A stretch of DNA of 64,000 nucleotides from Cupriavidus taiwanensis (GCF_900250075.1 NZ_LT977071.1:1612941-1676940); one strand, 5' to 3'; shown: positions 17,817 to 26,866, numbered from the stretch's first letter. The notes: a model not told the origin generated them from the sequence alone. A program made the numbers and translations.

Positions 17817-19430
17817 CTACACCACCCTGAACCCATGCGTGCCGTCGCGCTCCAGCTGCGCGATCAGGCCGAACTCCCAGTCCAGGTAGCCCTGCATGGC
17901 CTCGCGCGGGTTGTCGGTGCCTTCATAGGGGCGGCGATAGCGGTCGGTGCGGTCCGAGGCCAGGCGCGTCTCGCCGCTCTCCAGCGGCAGCCCCGCAGCA
18001 ACCCACGCCTGGGTGCCGCCTTCCAGCACGAAGACCTCGGCATCGGTCAGGCGGCGCAGGTCGGCGGCGGCAAAGCGCGCCAGCAGGCTGCTGCCGCAGG
18101 TCAGCACGTAGCGCTGCGGCCGCGGGATGCGGGCCAGCGCGTCGGCCAGCTGGGCGCGAATGACAAAGTACGCCCCAGGGATATGGCGCCTGACGTAGTT
18201 GGCGCTGGTGGTGAAATCCAGCACCGCAGTGCCGTCGTCACCGGCATCCAGCCATGCGGCCAGCTGTGCCGTGCCGATGCTGGCGACGGGCGCCGGCGTT
18301 GGCACCGGCGCGGCGACCGCCCCGGTTTCGCTGCGCGCCGACGCGGCCACCGGTTCCACCACCCAGACCTCCCAGCCCATCTGCGCCAGCCAGGATCCCG
18401 TCATGCCGGCGCGCACGTCGTCATCGTCCGCCAGCACGATGCGCGCGCCGCGCACCGGCGCGCTGTGGTCGGTTTCCTGCACCAGCTGCCCGCCCGGCGC
18501 GTTGACGAAACCCGGCAGGTGGCCGTCGGCGAATTCCTCCGGCGTACGAACATCGAAGCGGTACAACGTGCGCCCGGGCGCCTGCAGCGTGTCCAGCTGC
18601 GCCAGCGCGATGCGCCGCACGCCGGCCCGGTCGGCGATTTCGCGCGCGCCGCGGCGGGCGCTGTCGCGGTTGGCGTCGCCGACCGTGGACGGGGCGCGGC
18701 GGCTGGCGCCATGCTCCAGCTGCTGGCCGGCCAGGGTCCAGCCGATGGTGCCGTTGCGCAGCGCCGCCACCGGGTTCGGGATCCCCGCGTTCACCAGTGA
18801 TTGCGTGCCGATGATGCTGCGCGTGCGGCCCGCGCAGTTCACGATCACGCGCGTGCGCGGATCGGGCGCGAGCTCGCGCACGCGCAGCACCAGCTCGGCA
18901 CCCGGCACGCTGGTGGCGGTGGGGATGCTCATGGTCTGGTACTCGTCGAAGCGGCGCGCATCGACGATCACCACATCGGCGCGGCTGTCGATCAATGCCT
19001 GCACTTCCTCGGCCGCCAGCGACGGCGTATGGCGGGCGGCTTCGACCACTTCGCCGAACGACTTGCTCGGCACGTTGACGTCGCGGAACACCTCGCCGCC
19101 GCCCTCGATCCACGCGCGCAGCCCGCCCTCCAGCAGATGCACGCGGGTATAGCCCAGGCCTTGCAGCACCGCCGCCGCGCGTGGCGCCAGGTCAGCGCCG
19201 GCATGGTCGCCGTAGACCACGACCAGGGTATCGCGGCGCGGGATGCGCGCCCACGCGTCCAGCTCCAGCCTTGACAGCGGGAAGTTGGCAGCCCACAGCG
19301 GGTGCTCCTGCGCGAAGGGATCTTCCTCGCGCACGTCGATCAGTGCGATTTCGTCGCGGTTGCGCAAGGCGTTGCGCACGGCTTCGGGAGAAACCGTCGG
19401 AAAGGCCGGCGTAGCGGAAACGTTGGTCAT
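17817..19430 (-). CDS. Four-domain rhodanese-like sulfurtransferase
   Basis: 537 residues made of four consecutive rhodanese folds (about 10-115, 135-235, 265-365, 385-500). Only the second (VIVNCAGRTRS, Cys199) and fourth (YVLTCGSSLL, Cys445) keep an active-site cysteine; the first (VVYGDHAG) and third (IVLADDDDV) have lost it. Rhodaneses move sulfane sulfur through a cysteine persulfide. Its ATG overlaps the stop of the thiol dioxygenase gene (ATGA), so the two are co-translated and a role in handling sulfur released from an organic thiol is likely. No signal peptide: cytoplasmic. The alternating live/dead arrangement suggests tandem duplication of a two-domain ancestor. Confidence 0.88.
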   Translation of the reverse strand: MTNVSATPAFPTVSPEAVRNALRNRDEIALIDVREEDPFAQEHPLWAANFPLSRLELDAWARIPRRDTLVVVYGDHAGADLAPRAAAVLQGLGYTRVHLLEGGLRAWIEGGGEVFRDVNVPSKSFGEVVEAARHTPSLAAEEVQALIDSRADVVIVDARRFDEYQTMSIPTATSVPGAELVLRVRELAPDPRTRVIVNCAGRTRSIIGTQSLVNAGIPNPVAALRNGTIGWTLAGQQLEHGASRRAPSTVGDANRDSARRGAREIADRAGVRRIALAQLDTLQAPGRTLYRFDVRTPEEFADGHLPGFVNAPGGQLVQETDHSAPVRGARIVLADDDDVRAGMTGSWLAQMGWEVWVVEPVAASARSETGAVAAPVPTPAPVASIGTAQLAAWLDAGDDGTAVLDFTTSANYVRRHIPGAYFVIRAQLADALARIPRPQRYVLTCGSSLLARFAAADLRRLTDAEVFVLEGGTQAWVAAGLPLESGETRLASDRTDRYRRPYEGTDNPREAMQGYLDWEFGLIAQLERDGTHGFRVV

Positions 19431-20044
19431 GACTGGGCAAGTTCGCGGGAGCGGTCCCACGGGTTGGGCAGGGTCTGGTTGGAATAGCCCGAGACAAAGG
19501 GCTTGCGGGTGCCGTCCTCGGCGTAGACCGAGCGGCGCACCGCGCCGATATTGGCGCCGTAGACATGGATGCTGACCGAGACGCGGTCGTCGTAGGCGTT
19601 GTTGACGCGATGGATATCGCCCACGGCCGGCGACACGGCTTCGACCTGCCCGGGCAGCAGGCGCACGCTCGCGCCGCTGGCGACCGGGCGCCCGGCGGCA
19701 TCGAGCGCGAACGCCTGCGCATCTTCCGCGCCGCGCAGCATGCCGATCAGGCCCCACACGGTGTGGTCGTGGATCGGCGTGCGCTGGCCCGGTCCCCAGA
19801 CAAAGCTGACGATGGAAAAACGCTCGGCGGAATCGCAATGCAGCAGGTGCTGCTGGTAGTACTCGGGGTGCGGCCGGGCCCACGCTTCGGGCAGCCAGTC
19901 ATCGCGCGCGACCAGCTTTGCCAGCAAGGCCCCGCCTTCACCCAGGATGCGGGGCTCGTCGGGATGCTGGTCGAGCAGCGCGGCCAGGCCGGTGATGAAA
20001 TCGCGCAGCGGTGCCAGCGCGTTGGGATCGGGGGAACTGCCCAT
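19427..20044 (-). CDS. Thiol dioxygenase, Gln-type (3-mercaptopropionate/cysteine dioxygenase)
   Basis: 205 residues of the cupin-fold cysteine dioxygenase family. The three iron-binding histidines are visible: His92 and His94 in TPIHDHTVWG and His145 in VGDIHRVNN; SIHVYGANIG supplies the His160/Tyr162 pair. The segment YYQQHLLHCD has Gln where mammalian cysteine dioxygenase has the substrate-binding Arg, the mark of Gln-type bacterial enzymes, several of which prefer 3-mercaptopropionate over cysteine. The reaction would turn a thiol into its sulfinic acid with O2. The ATG at 20044 has GGAG upstream. It follows the flavoprotein gene by 106 bases and is coupled to the rhodanese gene. Confidence 0.85.
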   Translation of the reverse strand: MGSSPDPNALAPLRDFITGLAALLDQHPDEPRILGEGGALLAKLVARDDWLPEAWARPHPEYYQQHLLHCDSAERFSIVSFVWGPGQRTPIHDHTVWGLIGMLRGAEDAQAFALDAAGRPVASGASVRLLPGQVEAVSPAVGDIHRVNNAYDDRVSVSIHVYGANIGAVRRSVYAEDGTRKPFVSGYSNQTLPNPWDRSRELAQS

Positions 20045-20150
20045 GGGAATGCTCCGGGTGTCTCGTGGTGGTTGCCGGCCGCCGGGGCCGGCCATGCGCC
20101 CTCTGCGGGGCGCTGGCCCCGCAAACATAGCACGGCGGGCGCGGTGGCGC

Positions 20151-21362
20151 TTACACGCCAAGTTGCGCGCGCCCGGCGGCGAGCAGGATCGAATCGTTCT
20201 GCGGCGTATGGATGCGGCTGCACAGCACGTCGCGATAGTGGCGCTCGAGCGGGTGGTTGCGGCTCAGCCCGTGGTTGCCCGACAGCTGCAGCGCCAGCTC
20301 CGCCGCGCGGATGGCATTGCCGGTCACGGTGAACTTCAGCAGGCCGCTGTCGGCAATGGCCGGCGGCTCGCCCGCGTCGGTGCGCGCCGCGGCGTCGTCG
20401 AGCAACACCTGGTTGACGCGCAGCAGCGCGGCGATCTCGCCGACGGCCTCCTGCACGCGCGGCAGCGTGGCCAGCGGCGCGCCCAGGCTGCCGGGCGCGC
20501 GCTCGCGCACGAAGTCGTTGAGCCAGGCGGATGCGGCGCGCGCCACCGCGTCATAGAGGCTGCCCAGCAGCACCACCATCCAGGCCTGCTGGTCGGCGTT
20601 GGCGTCAGCGTCCGCCTGGCTGGCGCCGGCCGGCGCCCACGCCGATGGCGCACGGATATCGACGGCGTGGTCCGGCGGGATCCAGACGTTGTCGAGTACG
20701 GTCTCGTGGCTGCCCGAGGCGCGCAGGCCAAGGTGGTTCCAGTTCTCGACGATGCGCACGCCGGCGATACCAGCCGCGGGCCCCGGCACCAGGAACACGC
20801 CCACGCGCGGCTGCGGCTCGTCGGTGCGCGCCCACACCGCGAGCCAGCGCAAGGCCGGGATGCCGGTGCTGTACAGCTTGCGGCCGCTGATGCGCCAGCC
20901 GTCGGCCACGCGCGTCGCCACGGTGGCCGGCAGGCCGCCGCGCGCGGGCGAGCCCAGTTGCGGTTCCACGCGCAGCGAGTTGATCAAGGCGCCCTCCTGC
21001 ACCGCGCTGGCGAAGACCTGCTCGCGCAGCGCCGCCGGCCAGTGCGAATCGGCGCGCGCAATGGCGCGATGCTGCAGGTAGGTCATGGTCAGCACCAGCG
21101 CGGTCGCGGCGTCGCCGCCGGCCAGCGCGGCCACGATGCGGCGCGCCTGCGCCAGGCCCGCGCCGCCGCCACCGTGCGCGCGCGGCACCACCTGCGCGAT
21201 CAGGCCATGGTCGTGCAGCAGCACGAAGTTGTCGTGCGGGAAGCTGGCCGCGGCATCGTGCGCGCCGGCGTCGCCGGCAAAGCGCGTCGACAGCGCCGCC
21301 AGCGACTCGCCAAGGCGCGCATCGCTGCCTGGCAGCCGGCGCAGGGCAGACGTCGAAGACAT
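20151..21362 (-). CDS. Acyl-CoA dehydrogenase-fold flavoprotein, SfnB/DszC-like
   Basis: 403 residues with the acyl-CoA dehydrogenase architecture: helical N-domain, central beta domain (GWRISGRKLYSTGIPALRWLAV, GLRASGSHETVLDNVWIP), helical C-domain. The C-terminal sequence NHPLERHYRDVLCSRIHTPQND is typical of the flavin monooxygenase-like branch that includes SfnB and DszC, which work with reduced flavin on organosulfur compounds, rather than of true acyl-CoA dehydrogenases. It is divergent from the SsuD-like operon and opens the operon with the thiol dioxygenase and rhodanese genes, so a role in sulfur scavenging or thiol catabolism is the best guess. Substrate unknown. Confidence 0.82.
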   Translation of the reverse strand: MSSTSALRRLPGSDARLGESLAALSTRFAGDAGAHDAAASFPHDNFVLLHDHGLIAQVVPRAHGGGGAGLAQARRIVAALAGGDAATALVLTMTYLQHRAIARADSHWPAALREQVFASAVQEGALINSLRVEPQLGSPARGGLPATVATRVADGWRISGRKLYSTGIPALRWLAVWARTDEPQPRVGVFLVPGPAAGIAGVRIVENWNHLGLRASGSHETVLDNVWIPPDHAVDIRAPSAWAPAGASQADADANADQQAWMVVLLGSLYDAVARAASAWLNDFVRERAPGSLGAPLATLPRVQEAVGEIAALLRVNQVLLDDAAARTDAGEPPAIADSGLLKFTVTGNAIRAAELALQLSGNHGLSRNHPLERHYRDVLCSRIHTPQNDSILLAAGRAQLGV

Positions 21363-21436
21363 GGAACAGGACTCCGGAAAAGATCAGCGCAGTGCGCATC
21401 GAATGCCGCCTAGCGTAGCGCCGCCGTGGCCCGGCG

Positions 21437-21470
21437 AAAACGATGCTTATTGAATATGGAGCGTCGTTTT
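21437..21470. promoter_or_regulatory. Operator-like inverted repeat between the two organosulfur operons
   Basis: AAAACGATGC (21437-21446) and GCGTCGTTTT (21461-21470) match as an inverted repeat with one mismatch across the AT-rich spacer TTATTGAATATGGA; TTATTCGTTA follows at 21470-21479. The position, midway between the divergent flavoprotein and SsuD-like genes, suits a CysB/Cbl-type LysR regulator that responds to sulfate starvation. The regulator is not encoded nearby. Confidence 0.4.
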
Positions 21471-21552
21471 TATTCGTTAGCGAAGCCGCGCCGCTGTCGT
21501 ACTTTCTGCCTCAGCCCAATCCCGCCCGACACCGACTTCCAGGAGAACGCAT

Positions 21553-22650
21553 ATGAGCGTCGATTTCATCGGCATGATCCAGAGCCAGAAGCAATCCGAG
21601 ATCCATCCCCCGTCAGGTCCGGTGATCGATCGCGACTACGTGCGCGCGTTTGCCCAGGCCCATGAACAGGCCGGATTCGACCGCATCCTGGTGCCGCACC
21701 ACTCCACCGGACCATCGGCGACGCTGACCATCGCCTACGCCGCCAGCGTGACCGAGCGCATCCATTTCATGCTGGCGCATCGCCCCGGCTTTACCGCGCC
21801 GACGCTGGCCGCCCGCCAGATCGCCACGCTCGACCAGTTCAGCGGCGGCCGCCTGGGCGTGCATGTCATCTCCGGCGGCTCGGACAGCGAGCAGCAGCGC
21901 GACGGCGACTTCCTCGACCATGACCAGCGCTATGCGCGCACCGACGAGTACCTGCACATCCTGCGCCGCATCTGGACCGAGGCCAGGCCGTTCGACCATG
22001 AAGGCCAGTTCTACCGCTTTACCCAGGGCTTCTCCGAGGTCAAGCCCGCGCAGCAGCCGCATGTGCCGATCTATTTCGGCGGCGCCTCGGTCGCCGCGCT
22101 GGCGGTCGCGGGCAAGCATGCCGACGTCTACGCGCTGTGGGGCGAATCGCTCGACCAGGTGCGCGAGCTGACCGCACGTGTGCGCGCCGAAGCCGCGCGC
22201 CACGGCCGCACGGTGCGCTTCTCGGTATCGTTCCGCCCGATCCTGGCCGATACCGAGGACAAGGCCTGGGCCCGCGCCGACCGCATCCTGGAACGCACCC
22301 GCGCACTGCGCGTGCAGGCCGGCTACAGCCGCGGCGGCCCGCAGCAGAGCGAGGGGGCGCGCCGCCTGCTGGCGGCGGCCGAGCAAGGCGACCGCGTCGA
22401 CCAGCGCCTGTGGACCGCGATCGCGCGCGAGACCGGCGGGCGCTCCAACTCCACCGCGCTGGTCGGCACGCCCGAGCAGGTCGCGCAGGCGCTGCTGGCC
22501 TACTACGAACTGGGCGTCACCACCTTCCTGATCCGCGGCTTCGATCCGCTCGAAGACGCCGTCGACTACGGCCGCGAACTGATCCCGCGCGTGCGTGCCT
22601 TGGTGGCGCAGCACGACGCCGCGCAAGGGACACAGCGCCAGGCCGCCTGA
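21553..22650 (+). CDS. FMNH2-dependent alkanesulfonate monooxygenase, SsuD-like
   Basis: 365 residues of the bacterial luciferase-like TIM-barrel family. VDFIGMIQSQ at the start, RILVPHHSTGPSATLTIAYAASVT, the FMN region ATLDQFSGGRLGVHVISGGSD, RTDEYLHILRRIWTE and IYFGGASVAALAVAGKHADVYALWGE closely follow SsuD. Such enzymes use reduced flavin and O2 to split the C-S bond of alkanesulfonates to aldehyde and sulfite for sulfur assimilation. An SsuE-type flavin reductase gene is not adjacent. ATG with AGGAGA upstream; it heads an operon with an ABC importer. Confidence 0.88.
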   Translation: MSVDFIGMIQSQKQSEIHPPSGPVIDRDYVRAFAQAHEQAGFDRILVPHHSTGPSATLTIAYAASVTERIHFMLAHRPGFTAPTLAARQIATLDQFSGGRLGVHVISGGSDSEQQRDGDFLDHDQRYARTDEYLHILRRIWTEARPFDHEGQFYRFTQGFSEVKPAQQPHVPIYFGGASVAALAVAGKHADVYALWGESLDQVRELTARVRAEAARHGRTVRFSVSFRPILADTEDKAWARADRILERTRALRVQAGYSRGGPQQSEGARRLLAAAEQGDRVDQRLWTAIARETGGRSNSTALVGTPEQVAQALLAYYELGVTTFLIRGFDPLEDAVDYGRELIPRVRALVAQHDAAQGTQRQAA

Positions 22651-22692
22651 GCGCATCCCCACCCCACCACACCACGAAGACGGGAATCCCAC

Positions 22693-23706
22693 ATGAGCCA
22701 GAACCTTAACCATGCCGACCCGCGCCGACGCCGCGTGCTGCGGCTTGCCGGCGCCGCGGCCGTGGCCGCGCCCGCGCTGATCCTTGGCCGGCAAGCCTGG
22801 TCGGCGCCGCGCAAGCTGACCTTTGCCTGGAACCAGAATTCCTTTTGCCTGACGCCGGTCGTGGTGGCGCAGGAGAAAGGCTTCTTCGAGAAGAACGGCC
22901 TGCAGGTCGACCTGATCAACTACAGCGGCTCGACCGACCAGTTGCTGGAATCGATCGCCACCGGCAAGGCCGACGCCGCGGTCGGCATGATCCACCGCTG
23001 GCTCAAGCCGCTCGAAGCCGGCTTCGACGTCAAGATCATCGGCAGCTCGCACGGGGGCTGCGTGCGGCTGGTGGGGGCGAAGGCCGCGGGGGTCACCACG
23101 CTGCAGCAACTGAAGGGCAAGACCGTCGGCGTCAGCGACCTGGCGGCGCCGGGCAAGCACTTCTTCACCATCCTGCTGGCCAAGCACGGCATCGACCCCG
23201 ACAAGGACGTCACCTGGCGCCAGTACCCCGCCGACCTGCTGGGCGTGGCGGTCGACAAGGGCGAGATCCAGGCCATCGCCGACGGCGACCCCAATCTCTA
23301 CCTGCTGGAAAAGCGCACCAACGGCGCCTACGTGGAACTGGCCACCAACCTCACCGGCGAATACGCGCGCAAGGTCTGCTGCGTGGTCGGCGCGCGCGGC
23401 GAACTGGTGCGCAACGATCGCCCCGCGGCGACCTCGCTGGCGCGCGCCATCGTGCAGGCCACCGACTATGTCAACGAGAATCCCAACGAGGCCGCGAAGG
23501 TGTTCGCCAAGTACTCGCCCAAGATCAATCCGGACGACCTGCGCAAGCTCTACGCCACGCTGACCTATACCCACCACCCGACCGGCGTCGACCTGCGCGA
23601 CGAGATCGCCTTCTATGCCGACGATTTCCGCCGCATCGGCGTGCTGAAGAAGTCCACCGATGCCAAACGCCTGGCGCAGCATGTCTACGCCAACGTGCTG
23701 GGGTAA
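22693..23706 (+). CDS. ABC transporter substrate-binding protein, SsuA/TauA-like
   Basis: 337 residues. The N-terminus [24 protein letters not shown] looks like a twin-arginine or strong Sec signal, giving a periplasmic protein. The mature part has the NMT1/SsuA fold: VAQEKGFFEKNGLQVDLINYSGSTDQLLESIATGKADAAVG, then LKGKTVGVSDLAAPGKHFF. It would bind an aliphatic sulfonate or related anion and hand it to the permease encoded next. It follows the SsuD-like gene by 42 bases. Confidence 0.88.
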   Translation: MSQNLNHADPRRRRVLRLAGAAAVAAPALILGRQAWSAPRKLTFAWNQNSFCLTPVVVAQEKGFFEKNGLQVDLINYSGSTDQLLESIATGKADAAVGMIHRWLKPLEAGFDVKIIGSSHGGCVRLVGAKAAGVTTLQQLKGKTVGVSDLAAPGKHFFTILLAKHGIDPDKDVTWRQYPADLLGVAVDKGEIQAIADGDPNLYLLEKRTNGAYVELATNLTGEYARKVCCVVGARGELVRNDRPAATSLARAIVQATDYVNENPNEAAKVFAKYSPKINPDDLRKLYATLTYTHHPTGVDLRDEIAFYADDFRRIGVLKKSTDAKRLAQHVYANVLG

Positions 23707-23710
23707 TGCC

Positions 23711-24778
23711 ATGACCACAAGCCCAAGCGCGCTCGAGCCAGGCCTCGGGCGCCAGCCCTCTGCGGCGCCCGCATCGCACGCGACCGCAGCCGCAGCCGCA
23801 TCCAGCCACGCCGGCCCGATCTGGGCCACCGGCATCCTCGCTGCGCTGGCCTGGGCCGCGTTTGGTGCGCTGACATGGCAATGGCCCAACCAGGCCGTGG
23901 GCTTCAGCGACTGGGCCTATACCGCGGAACTGGGCATCGCCGCGCTGGCCGGCGCGGTCTTGCTGGCCGTGGTGGCGCTGGCCGGCCAGCGGGCCCGGAC
24001 CGCGCAACGCCCACTGGCGTCGTTGCGCACCGCCGGGCCGTGGCTGGTGGCGCTGCCCGTCGCGCTGTCGGCCTGGGAAATCCTGACCGCCAAGACCGCG
24101 ATCCTGCCCACGCCCTTCTTCGCGCCGCCGCAAGCGCTGATCGAGGTGTACGCGGACGACTGGCCGCGGCTGGGCGAGAGTGCGCTGAACACGCTGAAAC
24201 TGCTGGGGCTGGGCGTCGCGTACGGCGGACTCGCGGGCTTCCTGGTGGGCGTGTCGATCGGCTGGTCGCGCCGCATCGGCTACTGGGTGCATCCGGTGCT
24301 GCGCGTGCTGGGGCCGCTGCCCTCGACCGCGCTGCTGCCGCTGACCTTCTACTTCTTCCCGTCGAGCTATTCCGCAGCGGTGTTCCTGATTGCGCTGGCC
24401 ACGGCGTTCCCGGTCGCGGTGCTGACGTGGTCGGGCGTGGCCGGCGTCAACAAGAGCTATTACGACGTCGCGCGCACGCTGGGCGCCTCGGGCTGGTTCC
24501 TGGTGCTGCGCGTGGCGATCCCGGCGGCGCTGCCGCAGGTGTTCGTCGGCCTGTTCATGGGGCTCGGCGCTTCGTTCTCGGTCCTGGTCACCGCGGAAAT
24601 GATGGGCGTGAAGTCCGGCCTGGGCTGGTACCTGACCTGGGCCCAGGGCTGGGCCTCGTACGTGAACATGTATGCGGCGCTGATCGTGATGGCGCTGCTG
24701 TTCTCGGGCGTGATCACGCTGCTGTTCGCCGCGCGCGACCGGGTGTTGTCGTGGCAGAAGGGGACGGTGAAATGGTGA
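23711..24778 (+). CDS. ABC transporter permease, SsuC/TauC-like
   Basis: 355 residues. The ATG at 23711, four bases after the preceding stop, is preferred over an upstream start that would overlap the binding-protein gene. An unusual N-terminal extension (about 130 residues) holds two extra hydrophobic helices before the standard five- or six-helix BPD permease domain (SALNTLKLLGLGVAYGGLAG...). The EAA-like loop that contacts the ATPase reads YYDVARTLGASGWFLVLRVAIPAALP. The extension is longer than in SsuC (about 260 residues). It overlaps the ATPase gene by seven bases. Confidence 0.87.
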   Translation: MTTSPSALEPGLGRQPSAAPASHATAAAAASSHAGPIWATGILAALAWAAFGALTWQWPNQAVGFSDWAYTAELGIAALAGAVLLAVVALAGQRARTAQRPLASLRTAGPWLVALPVALSAWEILTAKTAILPTPFFAPPQALIEVYADDWPRLGESALNTLKLLGLGVAYGGLAGFLVGVSIGWSRRIGYWVHPVLRVLGPLPSTALLPLTFYFFPSSYSAAVFLIALATAFPVAVLTWSGVAGVNKSYYDVARTLGASGWFLVLRVAIPAALPQVFVGLFMGLGASFSVLVTAEMMGVKSGLGWYLTWAQGWASYVNMYAALIVMALLFSGVITLLFAARDRVLSWQKGTVKW

Positions 24779-25650
24779 GCGTGGTGGAGCGGTTGAAGGC
24801 GGCCGGATCCCGCGTGCATGCGCAGAAGGCTACCCCATCCCTGGCGCCGCAGAAAGATGCTGGCGCTGCCGCCGGCGATGATCCGAAAGGACTGGCCGGG
24901 GCCCGTATCGATATCCGGCAGGTCAGCCACTGGTTCGGCCATGGCAACGAGCGGCTGCAGGTCCTTGACGATGTCAGCCTCAGCGTTGCGCCGGGCGAAT
25001 TCGTCGCCCTGCTCGGCCCCAGCGGCTGCGGCAAGTCCACGCTGCTGCGGCTGGTCGCGGGCCTGGAGCAGCCAGCGTCGGGAGACATCCTGCAGGACGG
25101 CGTGCCGATTACCGAGCCGGACCCGTCGCGCATCGTGGTGTTCCAGGATCCCACGCTGTACCCGTGGCGGCGTGTCTGGGACAACGTCGCGCTCGGGCTG
25201 CAGGCGCAGGGCATCCTCGCGCAGCAGCGCCATCGCGTGGACGACGCACTGCGCCGGGTCGGGCTGGAATCGTTCGCGCGCGCCTTCCCGCACCAGCTGT
25301 CCGGCGGCATGGCGCAGCGCGTGGCACTGGCGCGCGCGCTGGTCAACGATCCGCGGCTGCTGGTGCTGGACGAGCCGCTGGGCAAGCTCGATTCACTGAC
25401 GCGGCTGGCAATGCAGGGCGACCTGGTCGAGCTGTGGCAGCGCTCGCGCTTCTCGGCGCTGCTGGTCACGCACGACGTGGAAGAGGCGCTGTTCCTGGCG
25501 CAGCGCGTCATCGTGTTCAGCCAGCGCCCCGCGCGCATCGCGGCCGAGATCCGCGTCGACCTTCCCTATCCCCGACATCGCGGCGATCCGCGCCTGACCG
25601 CGTTGCGCCATGAGGCGCTGCGCCACCTGGGGCTCGACGCCAGCTGGTAA
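24772..25650 (+). CDS. ABC transporter ATP-binding protein, SsuB/TauB-like
   Basis: 292 residues. Walker A LLGPSGCGKSTLL, Q-loop VVFQDPTLYPW, signature LSGGMAQRVALARAL, Walker B LLVLDEPLGKLD and the switch histidine in LLVTHDVEEALFL are all intact. The ATG at 24772 overlaps the permease stop, and homology begins only at about residue 45 (IDIRQVSHWFGHGN), so the first 45 residues are a family-specific extension. It energises import through the adjoining permease. Confidence 0.9.
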   Translation: MVSVVERLKAAGSRVHAQKATPSLAPQKDAGAAAGDDPKGLAGARIDIRQVSHWFGHGNERLQVLDDVSLSVAPGEFVALLGPSGCGKSTLLRLVAGLEQPASGDILQDGVPITEPDPSRIVVFQDPTLYPWRRVWDNVALGLQAQGILAQQRHRVDDALRRVGLESFARAFPHQLSGGMAQRVALARALVNDPRLLVLDEPLGKLDSLTRLAMQGDLVELWQRSRFSALLVTHDVEEALFLAQRVIVFSQRPARIAAEIRVDLPYPRHRGDPRLTALRHEALRHLGLDASW

Positions 25651-25690
25651 TGCAACGCATGGCGCCGACCTTCCGCGCGCGGGCCGGCCA

Positions 25691-26866
25691 ATGAGCGGCC
25701 CGCCGCCGCAGGCATGGCTGAATGCGCTGCTGGTGCTGATCGAGGCGCTGCAGCGCGGCCTGCTCTGGCTCTGGCATGCGCTGGGCCTGACCGGCGACAG
25801 CCACGGCCAGCCCGCATGGCCATGGGCGCGGCGCATCGCCGGCGAGACCCTGCTGATCGACCTCGGCCTTGCCCGCCAGGTCGGCCTGACCCTGTGCGCC
25901 GTGGCCGTCGCCGTGCTGGCCATGGCGCTGGCGCTGACCTGGCGCCGCCGCCGCGGCGTGCTGGTGGCGGCCGGCGCGCTGGCGCTGGCAGCGGCTCCGT
26001 GGCCCAGCGCATCGCTGCTGCTGGTGCCAGCCGCGCCCACCAGCTTCCACGCCAGCCCGGCACGGTTTTCCGTCGACACCATCGCCCTCGGCGCGCGCGT
26101 CTATGCACAGCATTGCGCCGCCTGCCACGGCACCGACGGGCGCGGCGAAGGACCGCTCGCCGCCAGCCTGGCGGTGTGGCCGCCCACGCTGGCCGGTCCG
26201 CTGCTGGCACGGCGCGCCGACGGCGAGCTGTTCTGGCACGTGCTGGCCGGCATGCGCGACCGGCACGGGCAGCCCACCATGCCCGCCTTCCGTGACCGGC
26301 TTGGCGACGGCGAGGCCTGGGCCGTGATCGACTACATGAAGGCGCTCTCGGCCGGCAGCGGCAGCGCGGGCAACTGGCCCGTGCCGCTGCAACTGCCGGA
26401 GATGGCGGTCCGTTGCCCCGGCGCCGCGCCGGTCGCCCTGTCCGCATGGCGCGGCGGGCAGCGCGTGCGGCTGGTGGCGGTTGACGGCACCACCGCGCTG
26501 CCGTTCGAGGATCCCCGCTTCCTGACCGTGCTGCTCACCCCCGACGGCCGCCCGCCAGCGCAAGTGCCACGCTTCCGCGCGGGCTGCATCGCTGCCTCGG
26601 CGCAGGCCTGGCAGGCCGTCGCGGCGATCTCCGGCCTGGCGCCCACGAACCTGGCCGGCACGCAATTGCTGGCCGACCGCGCCGGCTGGCTGCGTGCCCG
26701 CGGCATCCCCGGCCGGGCCTGGTCCGATGCCGACCTGGTCTGCGTCTCCGGCCCGGCGGCCGCCGCACCACGCGCCCCCACCGCCGGCGCCGACGGCCTG
26801 ACAACGCTGTTGCTGCGCATGGACGCCGAGCCGGTGCGCTTCGTCAAGGGCGGCTTCATTCACTGA
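25691..26866 (+). CDS. Membrane-anchored c-type cytochrome closing the sulfonate operon
   Basis: 391 residues. Two or three hydrophobic segments within the first 120 residues (ALLVLIEALQRGLLWLWHALG, QVGLTLCAVAVAVLAMALAL, GALALAAAPWPSASLLLVP) anchor it to the inner membrane; a cytochrome c domain follows with heme motif CAACH and the distal Met region GMRDRHGQPTMPAF. A further C-terminal domain of about 160 residues with conserved-looking cysteines (AVRCPGAAP, FRAGCIAASAQ, LVCVSG) resembles a thioredoxin-fold accessory such as SCO only loosely. It starts 40 bases after the ATPase gene. A cytochrome in an alkanesulfonate uptake operon is unusual; it could take electrons from sulfite or an aldehyde. 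Not confidently assigned beyond cytochrome c. Confidence 0.75.
   Translation: MSGPPPQAWLNALLVLIEALQRGLLWLWHALGLTGDSHGQPAWPWARRIAGETLLIDLGLARQVGLTLCAVAVAVLAMALALTWRRRRGVLVAAGALALAAAPWPSASLLLVPAAPTSFHASPARFSVDTIALGARVYAQHCAACHGTDGRGEGPLAASLAVWPPTLAGPLLARRADGELFWHVLAGMRDRHGQPTMPAFRDRLGDGEAWAVIDYMKALSAGSGSAGNWPVPLQLPEMAVRCPGAAPVALSAWRGGQRVRLVAVDGTTALPFEDPRFLTVLLTPDGRPPAQVPRFRAGCIAASAQAWQAVAAISGLAPTNLAGTQLLADRAGWLRARGIPGRAWSDADLVCVSGPAAAAPRAPTAGADGLTTLLLRMDAEPVRFVKGGFIH

Noticed and set aside
19431..19883. N-terminal extension of the rhodanese protein
   Set aside because: The extension overlaps the thiol dioxygenase gene in another frame; the ATG at 19430 overlapping that gene's stop is the natural start.
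20151..21362. 3-sulfinopropionyl-CoA desulfinase
   Set aside because: The acyl-CoA dehydrogenase fold and the neighbouring thiol dioxygenase make it tempting, but the C-terminal sequence is of the SfnB/DszC type and no CoA ligase or transferase is adjacent.
21613..23889. Long - strand open frame (758 codons)
   Set aside because: It lies opposite the SsuD-like and binding-protein genes, both of which are clearly real.
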